Source: Billgrantia zhangzhouensis
GTDB taxonomy: Bacteria > Pseudomonadota > Gammaproteobacteria > Pseudomonadales > Halomonadaceae
DNA: 64,000 bases
Reading direction: 5' to 3'
Assembly (NCBI RefSeq): GCF_021404465.1
Contig: NZ_JABFTT010000014.1
Coordinates: 91,510 to 155,509, forward strand
A model generated the notes under the pieces. It worked only from the letters and a program-made list of their open reading frames with translations. It made no database searches and was not told the DNA's origin. The translations under genes were made by a program, and so were the position numbers. This document shows positions 9,600-18,089 of this stretch, in pieces. Numbering within the stretch: position 1 is the first letter of the stretch; every line of letters starts with the position of its first letter.

Positions 9600-10184
9600 A
9601 TGTCACATGTTCACGCCAACGCCCGTTTCGTACCGCTCGGTATCGCCGTGCTGACCGTTTCCGATACCCGTGGCTTCGACCGCGACGGCAGCGGCGACCT
9701 GCTCAGCGAGTGCCTGTCGGAAGCCGGCCATGTGCTGGTCGACCGGCGCATCGTTCCCGACGACATCTACCGCATCCGCGCGGTGGTCTCCAAGTGGGTG
9801 GCGCGCGACGACGTGCAGGTCATCCTGGTCAACGGCGGTACCGGCTTCACCGTGCGCGACACCACCCCCGAGGCGCTCACGCCGCTGTTCGATCGAGCCA
9901 TCGACGGCTACGGCGAGCTGTTCCGCCAGCTCTCCTACGACAGCATCGGGACCTCCACCGTGCAGTCGCGGGCGGTAGGCGGCGTGGCCAACCGTACCCT
10001 GGTCTTCGCCATGCCCGGCTCGTCCAAGGCTTGCGCCACCGCCTGGGACGGCATCCTGGCAAGCCAGCTCGACGCCCGCACCCGGCCGTGCAACTTCGTC
10101 GCCATGGTGATGCCCGAGCAGCAGGCCTGTGCCGGCCGCGAGGCGCCGAAGGTGCCTGACCACGGTCAAGGAGCGCACGCATGA
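9600..10184 (+). CDS. moaB: Molybdenum cofactor biosynthesis protein MoaB
   Basis: MogA/MoaB-family protein of 194 aa, expected to adenylylate molybdopterin before metal insertion. Family signatures are LTVSDTRGFDRDGSG near residue 20, VNGGTGFTVRDTTPEA near 78 and FAMPGSSKACATAW near 135. A GGAGGAG stretch lies upstream of the ATG. The stop overlaps the moeA start by 4 bases, matching the sequential action of adenylylation followed by MoeA-catalysed molybdate insertion. Confidence 0.93.
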   Translation: MSHVHANARFVPLGIAVLTVSDTRGFDRDGSGDLLSECLSEAGHVLVDRRIVPDDIYRIRAVVSKWVARDDVQVILVNGGTGFTVRDTTPEALTPLFDRAIDGYGELFRQLSYDSIGTSTVQSRAVGGVANRTLVFAMPGSSKACATAWDGILASQLDARTRPCNFVAMVMPEQQACAGREAPKVPDHGQGAHA

Positions 10185-11422
10185 GCTGTGCCACCCTGGC
10201 CAAGGGATTGCTCGACCTGGATGTGGCGAGGGCGCGCATGATAGCCGCGGCGGAGCCCGTGCAGGGCGAAGAATTCGCCGCCTTGGAGCAGGCCGCGGGC
10301 CGGGTACTGGCTCGCGATCTGAAGGCAAGGCTCGACATGCCCGGGGTCGACAACAGTGCGATGGACGGTTATGCCCTGCGCTTGGCGGAACTCTCCGAGG
10401 CTGGCCTGCCGGTGGTCATGCGAGTGCCGGCGGGGGCTGCCGTCGTGCCGCTGCCCGAAGGCGGCTGCGCACGCATCTTCACCGGCGCGCCGATTCCCGA
10501 AGGAGCCGACTGCGTGGTGCCCCAGGAGCGAGTGCGCCTGGACGAGATGGGGCGCGTGCACGTCATCGGTGAAGCGAAGCTAGGGGCCAACATCCGCCGC
10601 CGCGGCGAAGAGTACCGTGAAGGCGACACGCTGCTCACGGTGGGCTGGACGTTGGACGCTGCGGCGCTGGCGCTGCTGGCCAGCCAGGGCATTCCCCAGG
10701 TGCCGGTACTGCCGCGCCTCAAGGTGGCGCTGATCTCCACCGGTGACGAGCTGATCGAGCCGGGCACGGCATTCGCCCCCGGGCTGGTCTACAACAGTAA
10801 CCGGGTGATGCTGCAGGCGCTGCTGGAACAGGCCGACTGCGAGGTGCTGGATCTCGGCATCATCGCCGACGATCCCGACGCCTTGCGCGAGGCGTTCACT
10901 ACCGCCCGCGATGGCGCCGACCTGGTGGTGTGTACCGGCGGTGTGTCGGTGGGCGAGGAAGATCACGTCAGGCCCGTGCTCGACGAACTGGGCGGGCTCT
11001 GGTTCCACGGCGTGGCGATCAAGCCGGGCAAGCCGTTCGCCTTCGGCTACCTGGACGACGGCTCCCCCGAAGGCGTGCCGCTGATCGGGCTGCCGGGCAA
11101 TCCCGTGGCCTCTCTGGTGGGCTGGCATCTGCTGGCCAGGCCCTTCGTGCAGGGCTGCCAGGGCCGCACCGTCGGGCCATTGCAACAATACCGCGTCCGC
11201 GCCGGCTTCTCGCGGCGGGGCAGTCCGGGGCGGTGCGAGCTGCTGCGCGTCGTCATCGACTGGCAGGGCGATCATCCTGTCGCTCGCTTGGCTGGCGGGC
11301 AGGGCTCCCATATGCTGCATGCCGCCAGCCAGGCGCACGGTTATCTGATGATGACCGCCGATACCGACGTGGAGGAAGGTCATGAATACCCCTATCTACC
11401 CGCCGGACAGTTCGTCGACTGA
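10181..11422 (+). CDS. moeA: Molybdopterin molybdenumtransferase MoeA
   Basis: Enzyme of 413 aa that inserts molybdate into adenylylated molybdopterin. Visible blocks are the N-terminal DNSAMDGYA, FTGAPIPEGADCVVPQE, the MogA-like core STGDELIEPG and CTGGVSVGEEDHV, and GLPGNPVASLVGW. It is coupled to moaB (ATGA overlap). Its last 41 bases overlap the start of the Crp/Fnr regulator gene. Confidence 0.95.
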   Translation: MSCATLAKGLLDLDVARARMIAAAEPVQGEEFAALEQAAGRVLARDLKARLDMPGVDNSAMDGYALRLAELSEAGLPVVMRVPAGAAVVPLPEGGCARIFTGAPIPEGADCVVPQERVRLDEMGRVHVIGEAKLGANIRRRGEEYREGDTLLTVGWTLDAAALALLASQGIPQVPVLPRLKVALISTGDELIEPGTAFAPGLVYNSNRVMLQALLEQADCEVLDLGIIADDPDALREAFTTARDGADLVVCTGGVSVGEEDHVRPVLDELGGLWFHGVAIKPGKPFAFGYLDDGSPEGVPLIGLPGNPVASLVGWHLLARPFVQGCQGRTVGPLQQYRVRAGFSRRGSPGRCELLRVVIDWQGDHPVARLAGGQGSHMLHAASQAHGYLMMTADTDVEEGHEYPYLPAGQFVD

Positions 11423-12125
11423 CCTGCTGTTCAAGCCCAAGCAGCTGCGCGAGCTGGTGCAGGGCGTGCCGTGGCTGGGTGAACTGGACGAGGACGAGGT
11501 CACCGCGCTGCTCGAGGACACCGAGCTCAAGACGCTCAAGACCCGCGAGTGGCTGTTCCGCCAGGACGCGCCGGCGCATTGGCTCTATATCGTCATCAAC
11601 GGCGCGGTGCGCCTGGCACGCAGTGCGGGTGACGGCCGCCTGGCCACCATCCGCTGCGTCGAGCGCGGCGGCACCTTAGGCGAACTGAGCATGGTCTCCA
11701 GCGCCGGCGTCTATCTCTACTCCGCCGAAGCGCTGCGGCGCACCCATGTGCTGGCGATTCCCGCCCAGCGCTGTCGCGAGATCATGGACCGCCAGCCGGC
11801 CTGTCGCGCCGAGTTCATGAGCCGGCTGGCGCTGGAACTCACCGAGCGTCTCGAGGACCTGGCGCTGCTGACCCAGGCCGACGCCATGTCGCGACTGGTC
11901 AGCTACATCCTGCGCCAGTTGCCGCCGGGGCGCAGCAAGAGCCCGAGGGTGGTGCGGCTGTCGATCCCCAAGCGCTGGCTGGCCGCCCAGTTGGCCATGA
12001 CGCCGGAGACCTTGTCGCGGCTCTTGGCCAAACTGCGCGACGGCGGCGTGATCGGCATCGACCGCCAGCGCCTGACGGTGCTCGACGAGCAGAAACTGCG
12101 CGACGCCATGCTGGCCGACGACTGA
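11382..12125 (+). CDS. Crp/Fnr-family transcriptional regulator (DNR/NarR-like)
   Basis: Protein of 247 aa with an N-terminal cyclic-nucleotide-type beta-barrel (about residues 35-150, including GGTLGELSMVSS), a dimer helix and a C-terminal winged helix (WLAAQLAMTPETLSRLLAKL). The cysteine cluster at the N-terminus that would mark an oxygen-sensing FNR/ANR protein is absent, so a DNR-type nitric-oxide sensor or a NarR-like regulator is more likely. The start lies inside moeA, with GGAGGAAGG just ahead of the ATG. Placement suggests it controls this nitrate/Moco unit. The ligand is unknown. Confidence 0.88.
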   Translation: MNTPIYPPDSSSTDLLFKPKQLRELVQGVPWLGELDEDEVTALLEDTELKTLKTREWLFRQDAPAHWLYIVINGAVRLARSAGDGRLATIRCVERGGTLGELSMVSSAGVYLYSAEALRRTHVLAIPAQRCREIMDRQPACRAEFMSRLALELTERLEDLALLTQADAMSRLVSYILRQLPPGRSKSPRVVRLSIPKRWLAAQLAMTPETLSRLLAKLRDGGVIGIDRQRLTVLDEQKLRDAMLADD

Positions 12126-12168
12126 GATCGTCGGCGCGGGGTCGCACGTGGCAAGGAGGGGAGGCAGC

Positions 12169-12588
12169 ATGTCCCGAACCGTGAACAAACCTCGTACCCT
12201 GGTCTACTCATGCTCCGGCTGCTCCGACGTGGCGCAGTTGGCCAACGACGTGGCCGTGCGGCTCGATCATACCGGCGTGGCCGAGATGTCGTGCATCTCC
12301 GGCGTTGGCGGCGGCGTGCCCGGGCTGGTGCGCATTGCCCGCTCCGGGCGGCCCATCGTCGCCATCGACGGCTGCCAGATGCACTGTGTCACCCACTGCC
12401 TGGCCCGGTCCGGGGTGAGCGCCACCGAACACGTCAAGCTCTACGAACAGGGCTTTCGCAAGCGGCGCGGCCAGAGCTACGACGACGACACCGTCAGCGA
12501 AGTGGCCGAACAGGTTGGCGAGCTGATCGCCCGCCTGCCGTTGGATGCCGTGTCTCACGTGGAAGTCAAAGCCGAGGAGAACGCATGA
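12169..12588 (+). CDS. DGC-domain cysteine-rich protein (putative zinc-binding protein)
   Basis: Small 139-aa protein with the motif that names the DGC domain, [11 protein letters not shown] (about residues 67-77), plus an N-terminal CSGCSD and a CISGVGGG stretch. The cysteine pattern suggests metal or Fe-S binding, but no activity is established for the family as far as I know. The ATG at 12169 follows AGGAGGGGAGG; an upstream in-frame GTG at 12148 is less likely. The end is coupled to moaA by a 4-base ATGA overlap, which ties it to Moco synthesis or nitrate respiration by context. Confidence 0.75.
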   Translation: MSRTVNKPRTLVYSCSGCSDVAQLANDVAVRLDHTGVAEMSCISGVGGGVPGLVRIARSGRPIVAIDGCQMHCVTHCLARSGVSATEHVKLYEQGFRKRRGQSYDDDTVSEVAEQVGELIARLPLDAVSHVEVKAEENA

Positions 12589-13571
12589 GCCTGACCGATG
12601 GCTTCGGCCGCACCGTGCGCTACGTTCGCCTGTCGGTCACCGACCGCTGCGACTTCCGCTGCGTCTACTGCATGGCCGAGGAGATGACCTTCCTGCCCCG
12701 CGCCAGGCTGTTGACCCTGGAGGAGATCGCCACGCTGTCGCGGGCCTTCGTCGAGCTGGGCGTGGAGAAGATCCGTCTCACGGGCGGCGAACCGCTGGTA
12801 CGCCGCGGCATCGAGGAACTGGTGGCCGAACTCGGCGCGCTGCCCGGCCTGCGCGACTTCGGCATGACCACCAACGGCGCCGGACTCGTCAAGCATGCCC
12901 GCGCCCTCTACCAGGGCGGGCTCAAACGGCTCAACGTCAGCCTCGACTCGCTCGACCCCGAGCGCTTCCGCGCCCTGACCCGCACTGGCGATCTCGCCAG
13001 AGTGATCGACGGCATTCGCGCCGCCCAGGAGGCCGGCTTCGAGCGCATCAAGCTCAACGCGGTGATCCTCAGGGGGCGCAACGACGACGAAGTGCTCGAC
13101 CTGGTGGAATTCGCTCGCGCCGAAGGCGTCGACATCAGCTTCATCGAGGAGATGCCGCTGGGCCAGAACATGAGCCACGATCGCGGCGAAACCTTCTGCT
13201 CCAGCGATGACGTGCGTGCCGCCATCGAGGCGCGCCACACGCTGCTGCCCACCACCGAGACCACCCTGGGGCCATCGCGCTACTACCGCATGGCCGACAG
13301 CGACTCGCGCATCGGCTTCATCTCGCCCCACAGCCACAACTTCTGCGCCGCATGCAACCGCGTGCGCGTCACCGCCGAGGGCCGCCTGCTGCTGTGCCTG
13401 GGCAACGAACACTCCGTCGACCTGCGCGCGGTGATGCGCCGCCACCCCGGCGATCTCGAGCGGCTCAAGGCCGCCATCGTCGCCGCCATGCAGAACAAGC
13501 CTGAACGTCACCACTTCACCACTGACGGCGACGTGCAGGTGGTGCGCTTCATGAACATGACGGGGGGGTGA
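12585..13571 (+). CDS. moaA: GTP 3',8-cyclase MoaA
   Basis: Radical-SAM enzyme of 328 aa that with MoaC starts molybdopterin synthesis from GTP. The N-terminal cluster ligands are C22, C26 and C29 in [10 protein letters not shown]. The second cluster region is [20 protein letters not shown]. The chain ends in GG, the C-terminal tail needed for activity in MoaA. The true start is the ATG at 12585 overlapping the DGC gene; the frame happens to be open further upstream. It is the last gene of the co-directional nar/Moco set; moaC, moaD and moaE are not in the window. Confidence 0.95.
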   Translation: MSLTDGFGRTVRYVRLSVTDRCDFRCVYCMAEEMTFLPRARLLTLEEIATLSRAFVELGVEKIRLTGGEPLVRRGIEELVAELGALPGLRDFGMTTNGAGLVKHARALYQGGLKRLNVSLDSLDPERFRALTRTGDLARVIDGIRAAQEAGFERIKLNAVILRGRNDDEVLDLVEFARAEGVDISFIEEMPLGQNMSHDRGETFCSSDDVRAAIEARHTLLPTTETTLGPSRYYRMADSDSRIGFISPHSHNFCAACNRVRVTAEGRLLLCLGNEHSVDLRAVMRRHPGDLERLKAAIVAAMQNKPERHHFTTDGDVQVVRFMNMTGG

Positions 13572-13795
13572 CCCCAATCCCGTTCTATCCCGTCGTTCAC
13601 TGATGACCCGGTAGCCGCCAGGCTGCCGCTGCGGTCTGTTTGCCTTTCTACGCCCTGCTTCCACTCGCTCCGCACTGCGGCATGCCGCGGCCTCGCTGCC
13701 GGCATTGCTGTCGTCAATACCCCTATTTGCACTAGTCATTGGTGTTGCCGAGCTGCGCTGGCCATAGTCATTTCAGACGGCTGGAGAACGCGGAA

Positions 13796-14107
13796 ATGAA
13801 ACATTGGCGACTAGTGCTGAGAGTGGCTTCCGACTCGATGGTGTTACAGGACGCCGGTGAATTTAGGCGCAATGTCAGCGCGTTTCTACGCGTGGATAAA
13901 ACCTACGAAGTGGCCTGCCTTGGTATCAACATGTTTGGCATCGATTTCCTGGCCGAAGATGACGAGTTCAGTCACATCATGTGTCTGGTGAAGATACTGG
14001 AAGCCAGGTACCGACTTTCCATCATGCAGTTCAGCGAACTTGACGTTGCCAATGCGCCTGGCGTGACAGTAAAGGTCGATTCCCAACCTGCGACATGTGT
14101 CGCGTGA
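13796..14107 (+). CDS. Small protein of unknown function upstream of creatinase
   Basis: Predicted 103-aa protein that I do not recognise. It is soluble, with no signal peptide or membrane segment, and contains FRRNVSAFLRVDKTYEVACLG and a second half rich in alternating hydrophobic residues. The ATG at 13796 is preceded by GGAG 9 bases upstream; the frame is open further up to a GTG at 13739. It lies 21 bases before creatinase on the same strand, so the two are probably cotranscribed. Accessory or regulatory roles are both possible. Confidence 0.6.
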   Translation: MKHWRLVLRVASDSMVLQDAGEFRRNVSAFLRVDKTYEVACLGINMFGIDFLAEDDEFSHIMCLVKILEARYRLSIMQFSELDVANAPGVTVKVDSQPATCVA

Positions 14108-14128
14108 AAAGACGAAGGAGACAACAAG

Positions 14129-15337
14129 ATGCAGCTTCCATCGCTGATCGAGATTTCCAATGGCGATAAGGTCGTGCCGACGTTTTCCGATGCAGAAATG
14201 CAGGGGCGTATGAAGCGACTTCGGGACTACATGGCGGCTAATGGCGTCGACGCCGTCGTGCTGACCTCGTATCACAATATCAATTACTTCAGTGACTTCG
14301 TTTACTGCAAGTTCGGGCGCGATTACGGCTTGGTCGTGACACAAGATCGCTTCACTACAGTCACCGCCAATATCGACGGTGGCCAACCCTATCGGCGCAA
14401 TCGCCTGGGCGACAACATCGTCTATACCGACTGGCAGAAGGATAACTTCTTCAAGGCGGTAAAGCAGCTCTGTGAAGGCAAGCGGCGCATCGGTGTCGAG
14501 TTCGACCACCTTACACTGCAGAACCAGCAGAAATTGCTCTCCGCGCTCGGCGAGGTGGAACTGGTCGATATCGGCGTGCCGACCATGAAGATGCGCATAT
14601 TCAAATCGGCCGAGGAGATCGCGCTGATCCGCCAGGGTGCGCGCATCGCCGACGTGGGCGGCGTGGCCGTGCGCAATGCCATCAAGGCAGGCGTGCCGGA
14701 ATACGAGGTGGCGCTGGCCGGCCAAGCCGCCATGGTGCGCGAAATCGCCAAGACCTACCCGAACAGCGAGCTGATGGACACCTGGGTCTGGTTCCAGTCG
14801 GGAATCAACACCGATGGTGCCCATAACCCGGCGACCAGCCGCCGCGTGCAGCCCGGGGACATCCTGAGCCTGAATACCTTCCCGATGATCTCAGGCTACT
14901 ACACGGCGCTGGAGCGTACCCTGTTCTGCGAGCATGCCTCCGACGAGCAACTGCGCCTGTGGGAGGTCAACTGCGAGGTTCATCGTCGCGGCCAGGAACT
15001 GATCAAGCCCGGCGTGCGCTGCTGCGACATCGCCCACGAGCTCAACGAGATCTTTGCCAAGCACGATCTGCTGCAATATCGCACCTTCGGCTACGGCCAC
15101 TCCTTCGGCACCCTGAGCCACTACTACGGTCGTGAGGCAGGCCTCGAGCTGCGTGAGGACATCGAGACCGTGCTCGAGCCCAACATGGTGGTCTCCATGG
15201 AGCCGATGATCATGGTACCGGAAGGTCGTCCTGGGGCAGGCGGTTATCGCGAGCACGATATCCTAGTGATCAATGAACATGGAGCCGAGAATATCACTGG
15301 CTTCCCCTATGGGCCGGAGCATAATATCGTCAGGTAA
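14129..15337 (+). CDS. Creatinase (creatine amidinohydrolase)
   Basis: Hydrolyses creatine to sarcosine and urea in the cytoplasm. The 402-aa protein has the N-terminal creatinase domain and a C-terminal pita-bread fold. The catalytic histidine is H232 within FQSGINTDGAHNPAT, the same position as in Pseudomonas creatinase, and length and flanking motifs (YHNINYFSDFVYC, GYGHSFGTLSHYYGRE, EPMIMVPEG) also match. These features argue for true creatinase over a generic M24 aminopeptidase. GAAGGAG precedes the ATG. Sarcosine, its product, is the substrate of the soxBDAG enzyme encoded downstream. Confidence 0.92.
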   Translation: MQLPSLIEISNGDKVVPTFSDAEMQGRMKRLRDYMAANGVDAVVLTSYHNINYFSDFVYCKFGRDYGLVVTQDRFTTVTANIDGGQPYRRNRLGDNIVYTDWQKDNFFKAVKQLCEGKRRIGVEFDHLTLQNQQKLLSALGEVELVDIGVPTMKMRIFKSAEEIALIRQGARIADVGGVAVRNAIKAGVPEYEVALAGQAAMVREIAKTYPNSELMDTWVWFQSGINTDGAHNPATSRRVQPGDILSLNTFPMISGYYTALERTLFCEHASDEQLRLWEVNCEVHRRGQELIKPGVRCCDIAHELNEIFAKHDLLQYRTFGYGHSFGTLSHYYGREAGLELREDIETVLEPNMVVSMEPMIMVPEGRPGAGGYREHDILVINEHGAENITGFPYGPEHNIVR

Positions 15338-15345
15338 GGAAGATT

Positions 15346-16230
15346 TTACCTTCTGCCTAGAATGGGAGGCGGAGTTAGGTTGGCCAGCCCGGCATGGAGA
15401 AAGTCAAGAACGTGCCGGGTTGCCAGGCTCAGTTCCCGTTCCCGGTAATAGAGTCCAATGCTGACCGAGCCGAGGTTCGGCAGACATTCCGTCTCTATCG
15501 CTTTGGACAGGTGAGGCGGCGCCACTGACGAAGCCATGGCTGTCAGCCCAAGCCCTTCCTCGACGGCCGACACGATCCCCAGCAAGCTGGGGCTGGTATA
15601 GGCAATACGGTAGGGTTTGCCCGCTTGTTCCAATGAACCTTCGAGCATTGATCGATAAATACAACCTTGCGGGTAGGTAACCAGAGGAATGATGTCAAAT
15701 TCGGTGAGGTTGTTATTGTTCATTACCCAAGTTAATTGGTCTATTCGAAAGTCGCGTATATCTCGGTCTTCCTGCTGCTTTTCAGGCTCCATGACCAAGC
15801 AGACATCATAATGATGTTTCTGGAATCGCTGATAGATTACCTTGCTGATGTCACCGTCTACTTCGACCATGATGTTCGGGTGGGTTCTCGCTAGGTTACG
15901 TAATGCTTTGGGAAGAAAGGCAAGCTCTAAATCGTGAGGAATGCCGAGCCTAACGCGGCCTGATACATGCTCTCCACTGAACCTGGTGACGACCCTGTCA
16001 TTGATTTTCAGGATATCCTTGGCAGCTTGGTAAAGATAGTTCCCGTCTTCCGTAAGCTCCAGGCTTGTGCCTCTCAAAAAAATTTGCGTATCAAGAAGCG
16101 ATTCCAGCTTCTTGATTTGAAGACTTATAGCAGGTTGTGAGCGTCCCAAAAACTCTCCGGCGCTGGTAAATCCGCCTAGATCCCTTATGGTCACAAAGGT
16201 GCGCAGCAGTTCCGTAGGAATGTTTTTCAT
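15346..16230 (-). CDS. LysR-family transcriptional regulator
   Basis: Regulator of 294 aa: N-terminal winged helix (LLRTFVTIRDLGGFTSAGEF, then GRSQPAISLQIKKLE) and a substrate-binding effector domain. It is convergent with creatinase and divergent from the symporter pair, and a LysR-type dyad lies in the divergent gap at 16262-16276. Creatine, or a related compound, is the natural guess for its effector. The base composition is visibly more AT-rich than the neighbouring genes, which may reflect a separate origin. No strong Shine-Dalgarno sequence precedes the ATG. Confidence 0.9.
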   Translation of the reverse strand: MKNIPTELLRTFVTIRDLGGFTSAGEFLGRSQPAISLQIKKLESLLDTQIFLRGTSLELTEDGNYLYQAAKDILKINDRVVTRFSGEHVSGRVRLGIPHDLELAFLPKALRNLARTHPNIMVEVDGDISKVIYQRFQKHHYDVCLVMEPEKQQEDRDIRDFRIDQLTWVMNNNNLTEFDIIPLVTYPQGCIYRSMLEGSLEQAGKPYRIAYTSPSLLGIVSAVEEGLGLTAMASSVAPPHLSKAIETECLPNLGSVSIGLYYRERELSLATRHVLDFLHAGLANLTPPPILGRR

Positions 16231-16261
16231 TTTAGAGCCTATTGTTGAATTTTATGAGAGG

Positions 16262-16276
16262 ATTTGCGTTACAAAT
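16262..16276. promoter_or_regulatory. LysR-type T-N11-A operator candidate
   Basis: ATTTGCGTTACAAAT is a 15-bp T-N11-A dyad with perfect 5-bp arms. It lies 31 bases upstream of the LysR start and about 100 bases upstream of the symporter operon, the expected place for autoregulation and divergent activation. Confidence 0.5.
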
Positions 16277-16374
16277 TGGCCTGCTGTTAGTGGAATAAAG
16301 TACCTTGAATGTGCCTGCGAAGGCAATGCGCTGGAGGCCGCTGTCCCATTGATAAAGAACAAGAGGGTATGGAG

Positions 16375-16494
16375 ATGAATTCCTGGGTATTGAGTACTTA
16401 TCTATTTCTCGCCGGCTACATGCTGATGCATGCTGGCGTCGCCTATTTTCGAAGGGAGCTAAAGGCAAAGTTGGCCAACGGTTTAAGGAGGTGA
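16375..16494 (+). CDS. 39-aa membrane peptide, likely symporter small accessory subunit
   Basis: Short peptide MNSWVLSTYLFLAGYMLMHA... with one hydrophobic helix followed by a basic tail. AAGAGGG lies 7 bases before the ATG at 16375; an ATG at 16369 is also in frame. Its stop falls within the Shine-Dalgarno of the next gene, so translation is tightly coupled to the sodium:solute symporter. Small one-helix partners occur next to several SSS transporters. The function here is inference from size, topology and coupling. Confidence 0.6.
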   Translation: MNSWVLSTYLFLAGYMLMHAGVAYFRRELKAKLANGLRR

Positions 16495-16496
16495 TC

Positions 16497-17948
16497 ATGG
16501 ATGCCTACAAACTGTTCAATTGGGGGCTTCTTGTCTTGACGTTCGGCTTGCTGATTTATCTCGGCTACCTTTCGTCACGCTACATGAACAAGAGCGATGA
16601 GGGGGGCTTCTTGGTGGCCGGGCGGTCACTTGGTGCCTTCGTGGCGGCAGGGACCATCGTCGCTACCGGCTTCAGCGGTTGGGGATTCATGGGCTCGCCC
16701 GGTGTGACCTACCAGTTCGGCGCCATCGAGGTGCTGGGTAATTTCTTCTTTGCACCAGCGATGGTGATTGCTGTGCTTTACTTCGCGCGCTTCCTGCAGC
16801 GCCGCGCCATCGAAATGGGCAGCAATACCATCCCTGAGTATATCGCCCAACGCCATGGTGGAGGTTTGATGGGGCGGGTGCTGCAGGGTGTGGCTGCCTT
16901 CATTACCATTCTTCTGCTGCTGATTTTCTTGACTAGCCAGATCAAAGCCGTGGGGCTGCTCGGTGCCAGTTGGTTGGACATCGAACTCAATCAAAGTGCC
17001 ATCCTGATGGTCTCGGTGATCATTATCTATACCATGCTGGGTGGGCTTGTCGCGGTTGCTTGGACCGATACGGTCATGGTCTGCGGCATGGCGCTGGCCG
17101 CGGTCATTATCTTGGCGCAAATGCTGACTTCCGTCGACCTCGGCACTTGGGAGGCATCGCTCAATGCCATCGACCCCGAGCTGCTCAATCCCACAACGGG
17201 GGCACCTTACGGCGACTCTATCGGTACCGTTTTTTTGGTGCTGCCTTACGCCTTCCTGTTCGCCGCTGTGCTGCCCTACATGGCGATCCGCTTCCTAGCC
17301 ATGAAGCCGGACATCAAGCTACACAAGGTGGGAGTCTACGTGGCCATTCTCGGAGCGTTGCTCAGCCTGATTCCCATCGTCGGGCTCTACATTCGCATGC
17401 ATGTGCCGGATCTGGCCGACCCTGACATGGCCATGCCGGTCTATCTGGAGCAGTTCATGCATCCGGCCATTCAGGGCATCATCACGCTCTTCATCATCTT
17501 TGCCATGAAATCCACGGCCAACTCTCTTCTCCACACCGTGGCTTCTGCGACCTCGCATGACTTGCGTCTCTCGCTATTTGGGCCGGTTTCCGACGAACGT
17601 CTGGCTTTGGCGATCAACCGTGTCGCAGTGGTGGCTCTTGGGGTACTTGCCCTGCTGATGATGCTCTACGCTCCACCGTTCATGCTTTCCTGGTTGGGTA
17701 TTCTGGGCTCCGGCACCCTCTTGGCCAGTATGATCGGGCCGGTATTCATCTCTACTTTCTGGCAAGGCAGTGCCTGGGGAGCCCTCATCGCTATGCTGAT
17801 GGGTTTCTTTACCAGCGGCTACATGATGCTGTTCGCCGATGTGGGTTGGCTGATTGGGCCGCTGATAGGATGTGTGGTCTCGTCGGTTTGTTATGTCGGC
17901 ATCTCGCTCATGGTGCGGCAGTTGCCCTTAAGCCAGCGACTCTCCTGA
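16497..17948 (+). CDS. Sodium:solute symporter (SSS family), candidate creatine/sarcosine importer
   Basis: Integral membrane protein of 483 aa with about 13 hydrophobic helices. SSS-type stretches are FLVAGRSLGAFVAAGTIVAT and GFSGWGFMGSPG early in the chain and a conserved helix FAMKSTANSLLHTVAS near residue 340. The ATG at 16497 has a near-perfect ribosome binding site, AAGGAGGTGATC, overlapping the stop of the 39-aa peptide. Family members carry proline, pantothenate, acetate and similar small solutes with Na+. Creatine or sarcosine is inferred from the neighbours. Confidence 0.88.
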   Translation: MDAYKLFNWGLLVLTFGLLIYLGYLSSRYMNKSDEGGFLVAGRSLGAFVAAGTIVATGFSGWGFMGSPGVTYQFGAIEVLGNFFFAPAMVIAVLYFARFLQRRAIEMGSNTIPEYIAQRHGGGLMGRVLQGVAAFITILLLLIFLTSQIKAVGLLGASWLDIELNQSAILMVSVIIIYTMLGGLVAVAWTDTVMVCGMALAAVIILAQMLTSVDLGTWEASLNAIDPELLNPTTGAPYGDSIGTVFLVLPYAFLFAAVLPYMAIRFLAMKPDIKLHKVGVYVAILGALLSLIPIVGLYIRMHVPDLADPDMAMPVYLEQFMHPAIQGIITLFIIFAMKSTANSLLHTVASATSHDLRLSLFGPVSDERLALAINRVAVVALGVLALLMMLYAPPFMLSWLGILGSGTLLASMIGPVFISTFWQGSAWGALIAMLMGFFTSGYMMLFADVGWLIGPLIGCVVSSVCYVGISLMVRQLPLSQRLS

Positions 17949-17953
17949 AGCTG

Positions 17954-17986
17954 CCAACGTCTCCGGATCATTACCGGAGACGTTGG
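17954..17986 (+). terminator. Hairpin after the symporter gene
   Basis: A perfect 13-bp stem, CCAACGTCTCCGG at 17954-17966 and its complement at 17974-17986, encloses a 7-base loop. It starts 6 bases after the stop codon. There is no T-tract, so it may be a Rho-dependent end or a 3'-protecting structure rather than a classic intrinsic terminator. Confidence 0.5.
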
Positions 17987-18089
17987 TCCGGGCCCATGTG
18001 CTGCCCCTTGCCTGCCACGTAAAATCCGATAGAGTCGAGGCGACGGGCTTGGTTCATCTTCAAGCACCCTTCGCCATGCAGGAGCCGTC

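Noticed and set aside
13572..13795. Possible gene or repeat in the gap after moaA
   Set aside because: Open frames here are short, compositionally biased shadows, and no clear hairpin, operator or homologous remnant could be recognised.
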